Position numbers and translations under genes: made by a program. From Myxococcus hansupus (lineage in GTDB: Bacteria > Myxococcota > Myxococcia > Myxococcales > Myxococcaceae): DNA of 64,000 bases. The stretch covers positions 5,848,501-5,912,500 of the forward strand of contig NZ_CP012109.1 in assembly GCF_000280925.3 (NCBI RefSeq). The letters run 5' to 3'. Below are positions 37,331 through 44,839 of this stretch, piece after piece; within the stretch, counting starts at the first letter, position 1; every line of letters begins with the position of its first letter. The notes below the pieces were generated by a model. The model saw only the letters and a list, made by a program, of their open reading frames with translations, made no database searches and had not been told where the DNA came from.

Positions 37331-38074
37331 TCAGGTGCCGGTCGCCGGATCCCACCCGTAGAAGCGCTTCAGCTCCTCGTAGAGCGCGGGCGTCTTCTCC
37401 CGCATTTGCCGGGGTTTCTCGAAAAACGATTCAGTCGCCACGGCGAAGAACTCGGCCTCGTTGAGGCTCCCGTAATCGTCCAGGACCTGCCGCTCCTGGC
37501 GTTGTCCCGCTTGCAGCTTGTGAAAGTGCTCCCCCATCACCTCGCTCCAGGCCCGGTAATGGGAGTACGCCCGCAGGTTCGGCGTGCCATCGAAGGCGCC
37601 GTCCGCGCGGTCCAGCACATGGGCGAACTCGTGCGTGGCGGTGTCGTGGCCATCGTCCGGGTCGCGCAGCCCCGCGAGGACGGACTCCCACGACAGGATG
37701 ACGGAGCCCCAGTTCTTGGCCTCGCCCAGCACCGCGCCGGTGCGGTCGGGGATTCGGAAGGCGCCGGGGTAGACGATGATTTCCCGCAGCCGGTCGTAGT
37801 ACGACAGGCCCAGGTGCACGACGAGTTGCACGGCCGTGGCCGAAATCACCACCCGCATCTCATCGGTGACTTCCAGCCCTCCGGCGCCAATGAACTCCTT
37901 CTCCCAGGCGAACACCTTGAGCTTGTCCAGGAAGCGCTGCCGCAGGTCGGGCGACAGCTTGCGGAAGAAGGGAACCCGCGCCTCGAGGTAGCCCAACCAG
38001 GCCTCCGGAAAGGGCCGTTGGAGCAGGCGCCGGCGCCGGAACTGGCGGATGAAGGAGAACATGCGCTCAGGCAT
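37331..38074 (-). CDS. MtfA-like zinc peptidase (M90)
   Basis: A 247-residue cytoplasmic metallopeptidase of the MtfA/DUF980 kind; in E. coli MtfA affects glucose PTS regulation by binding Mlc. It contains the zinc motif HEFAHVLD (148-155), preceded by ILSWESVLAG and followed by the family's YGSLNEAEFFAVATESFFE, whose Glu is the third ligand. Full length for the family. Its own target here is unknown. It is divergent from the Omp85-like gene with 105 bp between. Confidence 0.9.
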   Translation of the reverse strand: MPERMFSFIRQFRRRRLLQRPFPEAWLGYLEARVPFFRKLSPDLRQRFLDKLKVFAWEKEFIGAGGLEVTDEMRVVISATAVQLVVHLGLSYYDRLREIIVYPGAFRIPDRTGAVLGEAKNWGSVILSWESVLAGLRDPDDGHDTATHEFAHVLDRADGAFDGTPNLRAYSHYRAWSEVMGEHFHKLQAGQRQERQVLDDYGSLNEAEFFAVATESFFEKPRQMREKTPALYEELKRFYGWDPATGT

Positions 38075-38179
38075 AGCAGAGGGGCGAGCCGCGAGGAGCC
38101 CCTCCCGGAGGCCATCTCAAGGTAAGTTCCGCGTCGCGGGCGCTGGCCGGCGGCCCCTTTCACGGACGTGTAACGAGCG

Positions 38180-39550
38180 ATGAGCAGACGCGTATGGGTT
38201 GGATGCGCGGCGCTGGTGATGAGCCTCCTGGCGCCCCGGGCAACTGCGCAAGTCACGGAGCCGGACCCCGTGGTGGACGAGGTCGTGGTGCGTGGGCCGG
38301 AGAAGACGCGCCCCGAAACGGTGCGTGCCTACGCCCGGCTGGGCGAGGGAGATCCGCTCACCCAGGAGGACCTCGCGAAAATCGAGCGGCGCCTCGTCGC
38401 CACGGGCCTCTTCCAGGAGGTGAAGGTGGGCTTCGAGCCGACCGGACCGGGCCGCGTGCGCCTGATTCTGGAAGTGGAGGACAAGGCGTCCTGGGTGGTG
38501 GCGCCCACCTTCGTACTGCAGTCCGACAACGTGGGCGGCGGCGTGCTGTACGCGGAGAACAATCTGTGGGGCCGCAGCAAGAAGTTCGCGACGGCGGCGC
38601 AGGTGAGCACGGCGGAGAGCGGCATCTTCGCCGGCTTCCTGGACCCGAACCTCTTCGGCCTGCCGCAGCTCCGCTTCAGCCTGGAAGGCCAGCTTCGCAG
38701 CGACCGGGTGGACGAGTACCAGCCCGGCACCGGCCAGAAGCGGCCGGAGGTGGTCCGCCGGACGAGGATGAACTCCGCCTCCATCGCCGGCGAGCTGGGG
38801 TTCCTGCTGTTCGAGCGCGTGCGCGCGGCGGCCAAGTACCGGCTGATGTCCATCGACGCGAAGTCCCCTGACGCCCGGGAAGAGGTGACGACGCCCGTCT
38901 TCTCCCTGGGGCCGGCGCAGAAGGACGCCTCGCTGCGGCTGATGGTGGGCATCGACACGCGGCAGAACCTGCACGCGGTGATGGAGGGCCTCAACCTGGA
39001 AGCCTCCTACGAGCTCTCCAATCCCGGCGTCGGCAGCGACTTCCGCTACGAGCGCTTCGGGCTGCTGTACCGCCACGGCCTGCGGCTGGTGGGCGAACAC
39101 AACCTGGTGCTGCGCGGCGAGGCCGTCGCCGGCGTGGACCTGCCCTTCCATCAGGAGTTCGTGATGGGCGGCAACTCGCTGCGGGGCTTCGTCTACCGCC
39201 AGTTCCGCGGCGACACGCGGCTGAGCTTCACCGCCGAGTACCACTTCCCCCTGTTCACGGTGAGCCCGCTGTCCTTCCGGGGCGTGGCCTTCTCCGACAC
39301 CGGGGTGATGATGTGGCGCAACCTGCCCGAGGACCGGGAGCTGCGCGACGTGAATGGGCGCGTGGTGCGCAGCTACCTGCCGGACTCCCGCGGCGGGCTC
39401 GGCGCCGCCACGGTGGCCCAGGGCGTTGGCGCGGGCCTGCGCCTGTACCTGCGCAACATCGTGCTGCCCCTGGTGGGCGTGGACGCGGCCTATGGCGTCA
39501 ACTCGGGGGAGTTCCGCTTCTATCTCGTGGCGGGGGTGAACCCCTCCTAG
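38180..39550 (+). CDS. Omp85/BamA-like outer-membrane protein with one POTRA
   Basis: A 456-residue outer-membrane protein: signal peptide (SRRVWVGCAALVMSLL, cleavage near ATAQ), one POTRA domain (about 30-100, with the family's GDPLTQEDLAKIERRL), then a C-terminal 16-strand-type beta barrel. The loop-6 signature of the Omp85 family is present as SLRGFVYRQFRGDTR. It is much shorter than BamA (five POTRAs), so it resembles TamA/patatin-associated or Sam35-like small members. It may insert or translocate a specific partner. A terminator follows the stop. Confidence 0.85.
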   Translation: MSRRVWVGCAALVMSLLAPRATAQVTEPDPVVDEVVVRGPEKTRPETVRAYARLGEGDPLTQEDLAKIERRLVATGLFQEVKVGFEPTGPGRVRLILEVEDKASWVVAPTFVLQSDNVGGGVLYAENNLWGRSKKFATAAQVSTAESGIFAGFLDPNLFGLPQLRFSLEGQLRSDRVDEYQPGTGQKRPEVVRRTRMNSASIAGELGFLLFERVRAAAKYRLMSIDAKSPDAREEVTTPVFSLGPAQKDASLRLMVGIDTRQNLHAVMEGLNLEASYELSNPGVGSDFRYERFGLLYRHGLRLVGEHNLVLRGEAVAGVDLPFHQEFVMGGNSLRGFVYRQFRGDTRLSFTAEYHFPLFTVSPLSFRGVAFSDTGVMMWRNLPEDRELRDVNGRVVRSYLPDSRGGLGAATVAQGVGAGLRLYLRNIVLPLVGVDAAYGVNSGEFRFYLVAGVNPS

Positions 39551-39574
39551 GGACGACACGTCAGGCAGCTCACC

Positions 39575-39604
39575 GGCCCGGCGTCGGGTGCGTCGCGCCG
39601 GGCC
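39575..39604 (+). terminator. terminator after the Omp85-like gene
   Basis: GGCCCGGCG (39575-39583) pairs exactly with CGCCGGGCC (39596-39604), followed by TCCTTATCTT, 25 nt past the stop. Confidence 0.6.
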
Positions 39605-39657
39605 TCCTTATCTTGAGAACGGGCGCGGTCCCCTCCCCTTCACCAGCGAGCCCCGCC

Positions 39658-39915
39658 ATGTCCCACGAACGCTTCACGACCAGCCGCGAGGTCTACCACC
39701 GCATCCGGTGGGACGAGCGGTTCGACCCCCGCGAGTTCATCATCGGGTACGACACCCATGACGAGGTGATGGCGGAGATGCCCTTCACCGCCTTCGTCCC
39801 GGACGGTGAGATTCCCTGGCACCGCGTCTGGTACTTCAAGCGGCGCCAGCAGGTCGTCTGGGACCGGCGGGAGCGACTGGACTTGCTCGCCCCGCCGCAG
39901 CACGCGTCCCCGTAG
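39658..39915 (+). CDS. DUF504-like small protein
   Basis: An 85-residue protein matching the DUF504 pattern: RIRWDERFDPREFIIGYDTH in the first third and EIPWHRVWYFKRRQQVVWDR in the second. Archaeal and bacterial DUF504 proteins are often linked to RNA metabolism genes, but the function is unknown. ATG 39658 begins the conserved part; the longer frame upstream overlaps the outer-membrane gene. It has its own transcription unit after the terminator. Confidence 0.8.
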   Translation: MSHERFTTSREVYHRIRWDERFDPREFIIGYDTHDEVMAEMPFTAFVPDGEIPWHRVWYFKRRQQVVWDRRERLDLLAPPQHASP

Positions 39916-39987
39916 CGCGGCCCGCCGAATCCTCCGCAACCTTCCCAGCGATGGGGTGTTCACGGAAGCGGAGGCACAATCACCAGC

Positions 39988-41130
39988 ATGTTCCGAGCAC
40001 TGATGGCCGTGGCGGGAGTCGTCCTGTTTGCATGTGGCGGAGCGGAGGCGCCATCGCCTGACGATGGCGCGCCGCCCCCCATCCCGGACGCGGGGAGCGC
40101 CGGGTCCGACGCGGGTTCCCAGGAGGATGCCGGGTCCCCCTGGGACGCCGTGACGGCTGAACTGGAGGCCCGCGTCACCCAGGCGGGCGCCTCCGTGCCG
40201 GGCGTGGGACTCGCCATCTACGACGCGCAGGACCGCAAGGTGTACGAGCACATGGTGGGCGACTTCGCGCCGGACCGGCGGGTGGCCGTGGCCTCCGCGT
40301 CGAAGATGGTCTCCGGCACCCTGCTCTTCGAGCTCATCCGCCAGGGCCACCTCTCGCTCGACTCCACCACGGGCGAGGTCCTCGGGTGGACGGGCGACAA
40401 GGCCGGCATCACCCTTCGGCACCTGATCTCCTTCACGTCGGGCCTTCAGCCGTCCCATCTCTGCACGTTCCAACCCGGCATCACCCTGGCGGCGTGTGTC
40501 TCCAGCATCGCCAACACCGCGCGGGTCGCTCCGCCCGGCACACGCTTCGACTACGGCAGCACGCACCTGCACGTCGCGGCGCGGATGGCCGAAGTCGTCA
40601 CGGGCAAGACGTGGAACGCGCTCTTCGCCGAGACGCTGGCGCAGCCCCTGGGGCTTCCCGCGGACGTGACGTACTTCACCGCGCCCAACCGTCCGAACGG
40701 CACCACCAATCCGCTGGTCGCCGGCGGCCTGCGCGCCTCCATGAACGAGTACGCGCCACTGCTCGCCATCGTGTTCCACCGGGGCGCCTCCAGTGGACGG
40801 AGCTTTGGCACGCCCGAGCTCTTCGACGCCCAGGCCATCGAGCCCTACCCCGGCGTCGTCATCGGAAGCTCCCCCGCCGTGGACATGGGACTGGACTTTC
40901 GCTACGGGCTGACGGCGTGGCTGGAGTGCCCGACGCCCGCCCAGGGGTGCGCCGTCATCAGCTCGCCCGGGGCCTTCGGCTGGACGCCGTGGGTGGACCG
41001 CGAAGCGGGCTACTACGCCGTGCTCGGCATGCACCTGGAGCGGGATGACCCAGGCGCCGGCGTGGTCAGCTTCGCGATGAACCTCTCCCTGGCACTGAAG
41101 CCCCTCATTCGAGAGGCCCTGGCCCCCTGA
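39988..41130 (+). CDS. class C beta-lactamase-fold serine hydrolase, lipoprotein
   Basis: A 380-residue secreted lipoprotein (MFRALMAVAGVVLFAC, lipid Cys16) with an Asp/Gly/Ala-rich linker (about 20-52). Then comes a penicillin-binding/class C-type hydrolase domain: SxxK as SASK (103-106) and YxS/N as FDYGSTHLHV near 185. A KTG-like triad residue set is not evident at the end. These proteins are usually peptidases or esterases rather than lactamases. It ends ten bases before the convergent nucleotidyltransferase gene. Anchored in the periplasm or outer membrane; substrate unknown. Confidence 0.87.
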   Translation: MFRALMAVAGVVLFACGGAEAPSPDDGAPPPIPDAGSAGSDAGSQEDAGSPWDAVTAELEARVTQAGASVPGVGLAIYDAQDRKVYEHMVGDFAPDRRVAVASASKMVSGTLLFELIRQGHLSLDSTTGEVLGWTGDKAGITLRHLISFTSGLQPSHLCTFQPGITLAACVSSIANTARVAPPGTRFDYGSTHLHVAARMAEVVTGKTWNALFAETLAQPLGLPADVTYFTAPNRPNGTTNPLVAGGLRASMNEYAPLLAIVFHRGASSGRSFGTPELFDAQAIEPYPGVVIGSSPAVDMGLDFRYGLTAWLECPTPAQGCAVISSPGAFGWTPWVDREAGYYAVLGMHLERDDPGAGVVSFAMNLSLALKPLIREALAP

Positions 41131-41139
41131 CGGCGGCGG

Positions 41140-41928
41140 CTATCCGTCGAAGTTGCGCCGCCGCAGGTCGAGCAGCCATGCATCCAACGCGGCCACCGCG
41201 TCCGCGGGAGGCGCCTCGGGAAGGATGGAGTCCGCCTTCGCGGATTCCAGCACCTCGAACGAGCGCGCCACCTCGCTCCGCCACCGCTCGCTCAGCGCCT
41301 CCGGAAGCTCGCTCTTCTCCCCCCGGACCTTCTCCTCCACCAGGGCGTGCGCGTCCGCGAAGCCATACGGCGCCAGCAGCTCCGTGACGTCGGTCTCCAC
41401 CGCGCCCGTCCGCAGCGCGTGCGCGCCCGTCAGCGTGGTGCGCAGGACGTACAGCAGCCGCTTCGCGGACCGGAACCCGCTCTTCTCCCATTCACGAAGC
41501 TGGCCCTGGCCAAAGCCGTTGTAGTGCCGGTGGATGCGGCGGGACATCGCGGCGCGCGCGAGCGGCCGGAGGGACTCCAGCTCCGGGGAGCCTCGCAGCG
41601 GGATGGCGCCCAGCACCCGCTCCAGGTAGTTCCCGTTGCCCTGCAGGAGGCCCTGGAGCACGGGCAGCAGCTCGTTGGACGAGTAGTCCACCTCCACGCC
41701 GTCCAGCACCTCCAGTCGCTCGGTGGGGATGTGCGACGGCTGAAGGCCGAGCAGCATGGAGGTGGGCGCGATGTGGATGGACTTCAGGTCCAGGTCGCTG
41801 TCCGGCGAGGGGAAGCCATAGGCGTGCGCGCCGGAGAGCGACACGACCAGGTGCGCGCGGCGGCTCGACTCCTCGTCGAGGACCCGGTCCGCCACGGCGC
41901 GCTGATGTTCCGTCAAGGTGCCCTTCAT
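41140..41928 (-). CDS. RlaP-like nucleotidyltransferase (COG3541), second of pair
   Basis: A 262-residue DNA-polymerase-beta-superfamily nucleotidyltransferase of the YcgL/RlaP kind (COG3541). The N-terminal catalytic signature is SGAHAYGFPSPDSDLDLKS, with Asp45/Asp47 as metal ligands; the usual GS is GA here. A helical C-terminal half follows. ATG 41928 overlaps the stop of the preceding paralogue (ATGA), so both are co-translated. RlaP stands for RNA-ligase-associated nucleotidyltransferase and is proposed to act in RNA repair; no ligase gene is visible here. Confidence 0.82.
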   Translation of the reverse strand: MKGTLTEHQRAVADRVLDEESSRRAHLVVSLSGAHAYGFPSPDSDLDLKSIHIAPTSMLLGLQPSHIPTERLEVLDGVEVDYSSNELLPVLQGLLQGNGNYLERVLGAIPLRGSPELESLRPLARAAMSRRIHRHYNGFGQGQLREWEKSGFRSAKRLLYVLRTTLTGAHALRTGAVETDVTELLAPYGFADAHALVEEKVRGEKSELPEALSERWRSEVARSFEVLESAKADSILPEAPPADAVAALDAWLLDLRRRNFDG

Positions 41929-43220
41929 TCCAGCTCCTTCCACGTCATGGCCGGGGCGTCCGGGGCATCGCGCCCCAGGGGGCCCGGGGCCTTCAACACC
42001 CAACGCCGCGCGACTTCCTCACCCACGCGCCGGAGCAACCGATCCGCGCGCGCATAGTCCGGATGCTCCGGCAACCGGCTGTCCCGGTGCGCGGCTTCCA
42101 GGTCCGGCGCCAGGGCCTCCGCGTCCCGCAGCACCTCCTCCAGCGGGACGCGGCCTCCCTTGATGTCCAGCAGCCGCGCCTTCAGCGCCCCCGAGGCCTC
42201 GAAGGTGGGCACGCCTTCCCGCAGCCAGCCCGTCGCCGTGGCCACCAGCCGCAGCAGGTTGTAGGCATTCTTCGGCCGCAGCTCGCGCGCGGACGGAGGC
42301 CGCTGCCCTCCGCCACGCGCATACGCGGTGAGCGCCTTGAAGTCGTTGGCGGCCAGCAAGCCCTGGTCCCAGAGCGAACGATAGAGCTGCTTCACGTACG
42401 TCTTCGCCGCCAGCAGCGCATCCTGAGGCGTCGGGGCCTCGCGCGGCGACACCGCCGACAGCCGGCGCGCCACTTCATCCAGGTCCGGCGCGGGCTCATC
42501 GCACAGCCACGCCAGCAGCAAGTCCCGATGCTCCGCCAACCGCTGGCTGCGCGTGAGCTTGTCGAGCTGGCTCATGGCATAGCGCCCGAAGCTGCCGAAC
42601 AAGGCCTTGGACACGAAGGCGTCGCGCTCCTCCAGCAGCCACTCGCCGATGACATCCACCGCCTTGGCGCCTGGGACGAAGAGCGTCTCCAGCGTGTTCG
42701 GGTCCGCGCGCAGCGCCTGCTCCACCAGCTTGTGGACCTCCCAGTACGTGGTGCTGCCATCCGCGCTCACCAAATCCTTGGGGGCCTCCGTCAGGCCGAA
42801 GGTCCACGGCAGCGGCAGCGCGAACACGCCGCGCACATCCACGTCCGAGCGCTCGTCGGCCAATCCCCACGCGTGGCTCCCCACGCGCGTCTCCAGCACC
42901 ACACACGGCGTCAGGGCCGTCCACGCCGCCTCGCGGCGCTGGGCGAACTGCACCTGTCCCGGGCGCCGGGGCACCAACTCATCCCGCGCGAACCAGATTT
43001 CGCCCACGCCGACAATCTGCACGTCGAAGCCTCCGTCGTGCGCGCGGACCACCCGGCCCACCACGCCCTGGGGGATGCGCCGGCCCCCCGAGGCCAGGCG
43101 CTCCACGCGGGTCGTCACCTCGGTACCGTGAGGGAGCGGCACGGACAGCCGGTCCACCTGCTCCAGCCCCCGGATGCGCACAGCGCCAGGGGCGGATGGG
43201 TCCGTTGGGGAATCACTCAT
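41925..43220 (-). CDS. RlaP-like nucleotidyltransferase with N-terminal small domain, first of pair
   Basis: A 431-residue protein. Residues ~20-95 form a small beta-rich domain (PHGTEVTTRVERLASGGRRI, GVVGRVVRAHDGGFDVQIVG), KOW/SH3-like by eye. It is joined to an RlaP/COG3541 nucleotidyltransferase with GSHAWGLADERSDVDVRG (114-131), Asp126/Asp128 as metal ligands. A long helical tail ends near 430. ATG 43220 (MSDSPTDP) is preferred over the frame's upstream end. It overlaps the next gene by 4 nt. The two genes are diverged paralogues in one transcription unit, upstream of nothing else. Confidence 0.8.
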   Translation of the reverse strand: MSDSPTDPSAPGAVRIRGLEQVDRLSVPLPHGTEVTTRVERLASGGRRIPQGVVGRVVRAHDGGFDVQIVGVGEIWFARDELVPRRPGQVQFAQRREAAWTALTPCVVLETRVGSHAWGLADERSDVDVRGVFALPLPWTFGLTEAPKDLVSADGSTTYWEVHKLVEQALRADPNTLETLFVPGAKAVDVIGEWLLEERDAFVSKALFGSFGRYAMSQLDKLTRSQRLAEHRDLLLAWLCDEPAPDLDEVARRLSAVSPREAPTPQDALLAAKTYVKQLYRSLWDQGLLAANDFKALTAYARGGGQRPPSARELRPKNAYNLLRLVATATGWLREGVPTFEASGALKARLLDIKGGRVPLEEVLRDAEALAPDLEAAHRDSRLPEHPDYARADRLLRRVGEEVARRWVLKAPGPLGRDAPDAPAMTWKELE

Positions 43221-43298
43221 GGCGCACCTCGAGGTGGGGTACCGCAAAGCCGCCCAGGGACGCGGGGACGGCCGCGAGACTGACTCGCCGTCCCCGCG

Positions 43299-44717
43299 TC
43301 AGCGCCGGGGCGGCACCGCCGCATCATGGCCCAGCTCGGCGGCCAGACGCTCGTCGGGGTCCGGCCGCTTGTCGCGCAGGGTGACGAACTCCTCGGCCGC
43401 CGTGGGGTGGATGCCCACCGTGGCGTCGAGCTGCTTCTTGGTGACGCCGCACTTCACCGCCACCGCCAGCCCCTGAATGATTTCCGGGGCGTCCGCCCCC
43501 ACCATGTGGCAGCCGACCACCCGGTTGGACTCGCGCTCCACCACCACCTTCATCATGGTGCGCTCGTTGCGGCCGCTCAGCGTGTGCTTCATGGGCCGGA
43601 AGCTGGTGACGTAGATGTCCAGCTTGCCCAGCCGCTCCTTCGCCTCCAGCTCCGTCAGGCCCACGGAGGCCACGGGGGGCTGGCTGAAGACGGCGGACGG
43701 CACGTTGGTGTGGTCCATCTGCATCGGGTTGTCGTTGAAGAGCGTCTCCGCCAGGGCCCGCCCCTCTGCGATGGCCACCGGCGTGAGGTTGATGCGGTCG
43801 GTGACGTCCCCCACCGCGTAGATGCTCTCCACCGAGCTGCGCGACCACTCGTCCACCACCACCGCGCCGCGCGCGTCCAGCACCACGCCCGCCTCCTCCA
43901 GTCCCAACTGCGCCGTGTTGGGAATCCGGCCGGTGGCGAAGAGCACCGCGTCCGCCTCCACCGTCTCACCACCGCCCGTCAGCAGGCTCACCCCGCCGTC
44001 CTCGCGCTTCTCGATGTCCCGGATGAAGGTGTCCGTCATCAGCTCGATGCCCTTCTTGCGCATCTCCTCCGTGAGGAACGAGCGCACGTCCTCATCGAAG
44101 CCGCCCAGCACGCTCGCGCCGCGAATCAACATCGTCACGTGCGAGCCCAGGCCGTGGAAGATGCCCGCGAGCTCCACGCCGATGTACCCCGCCCCGACGA
44201 TGGCCAGCCGCTTGGGCAGCTCCGCGAAGGACAGCGCGTCGTCCGAGGTGATGGCGTGCTCGATGCCCGTGATGTCCTGCGGCAGGTAGGGCCGGGAGCC
44301 CGTGGCAATCAGGATGCGCTCCGCCGTGTACTGCTTCCCCGCCACCTCCACCGTGTGGGCGTCCACGACGCGCCCGCGCCCCTCCACCACCGTCACGCCG
44401 GAGTCGCGCAGCAGCCGCGCGTACACCCCGCCCAGCCGGTCCAGCTCCTTGTCCTTCGCGGCCAGCAGCTTGCGCCAGGTGAACACCGGCTCCTGGAGCG
44501 TCCAGCCGTAGCCCTCCGCGTCCTGGAACTCCTCGCGGAAGTGCGCGCCGTAGACCAACAGCTTCTTGGGCACACAGCCGCGGTGGACACAGGTGCCCCC
44601 CAGGTCGCGGTCTTCACAGAGGGCGACCCGGGCGCCGTGGGCCCCCGCCCTGCGGCTGGCCGCCACGCCGCCAGAACCGCCGCCAAGGGTGAACACGTCG
44701 AAGTCGTAACGGGCCAT
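43299..44717 (-). CDS. gor: glutathione-disulfide reductase
   Basis: NADPH-dependent flavoprotein that reduces oxidised glutathione. The 472 residues begin with the FAD motif FTLGGGSGGVAASRRA and have the redox pair Cys43/Cys48 in GGTCVHRGCVPKK. The NAD(P) fold AIVGAGYIGVELAG is followed by the C-terminal His-Glu pair in VGIHPTAAEEFVTLR. The residues MLIRGASVL after the second Rossmann strand suit NADPH rather than NADH. ATG 44717 follows GGAGATGGAG. Dihydrolipoamide dehydrogenase is the alternative, but the HRGC motif favours glutathione reductase. Confidence 0.9.
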   Translation of the reverse strand: MARYDFDVFTLGGGSGGVAASRRAGAHGARVALCEDRDLGGTCVHRGCVPKKLLVYGAHFREEFQDAEGYGWTLQEPVFTWRKLLAAKDKELDRLGGVYARLLRDSGVTVVEGRGRVVDAHTVEVAGKQYTAERILIATGSRPYLPQDITGIEHAITSDDALSFAELPKRLAIVGAGYIGVELAGIFHGLGSHVTMLIRGASVLGGFDEDVRSFLTEEMRKKGIELMTDTFIRDIEKREDGGVSLLTGGGETVEADAVLFATGRIPNTAQLGLEEAGVVLDARGAVVVDEWSRSSVESIYAVGDVTDRINLTPVAIAEGRALAETLFNDNPMQMDHTNVPSAVFSQPPVASVGLTELEAKERLGKLDIYVTSFRPMKHTLSGRNERTMMKVVVERESNRVVGCHMVGADAPEIIQGLAVAVKCGVTKKQLDATVGIHPTAAEEFVTLRDKRPDPDERLAAELGHDAAVPPRR

Positions 44718-44839
44718 GGTCTCTCCATCTCCTCGGAGGCGTCCGCGAAGGTCCCGCAGAGATAGCCTCCGGACAGGCCTTTCGGCACCCGAGACGTGCG
44801 GCCCCCGCGCGCAAATCACGGGCGCCGGCCCGCCACATG

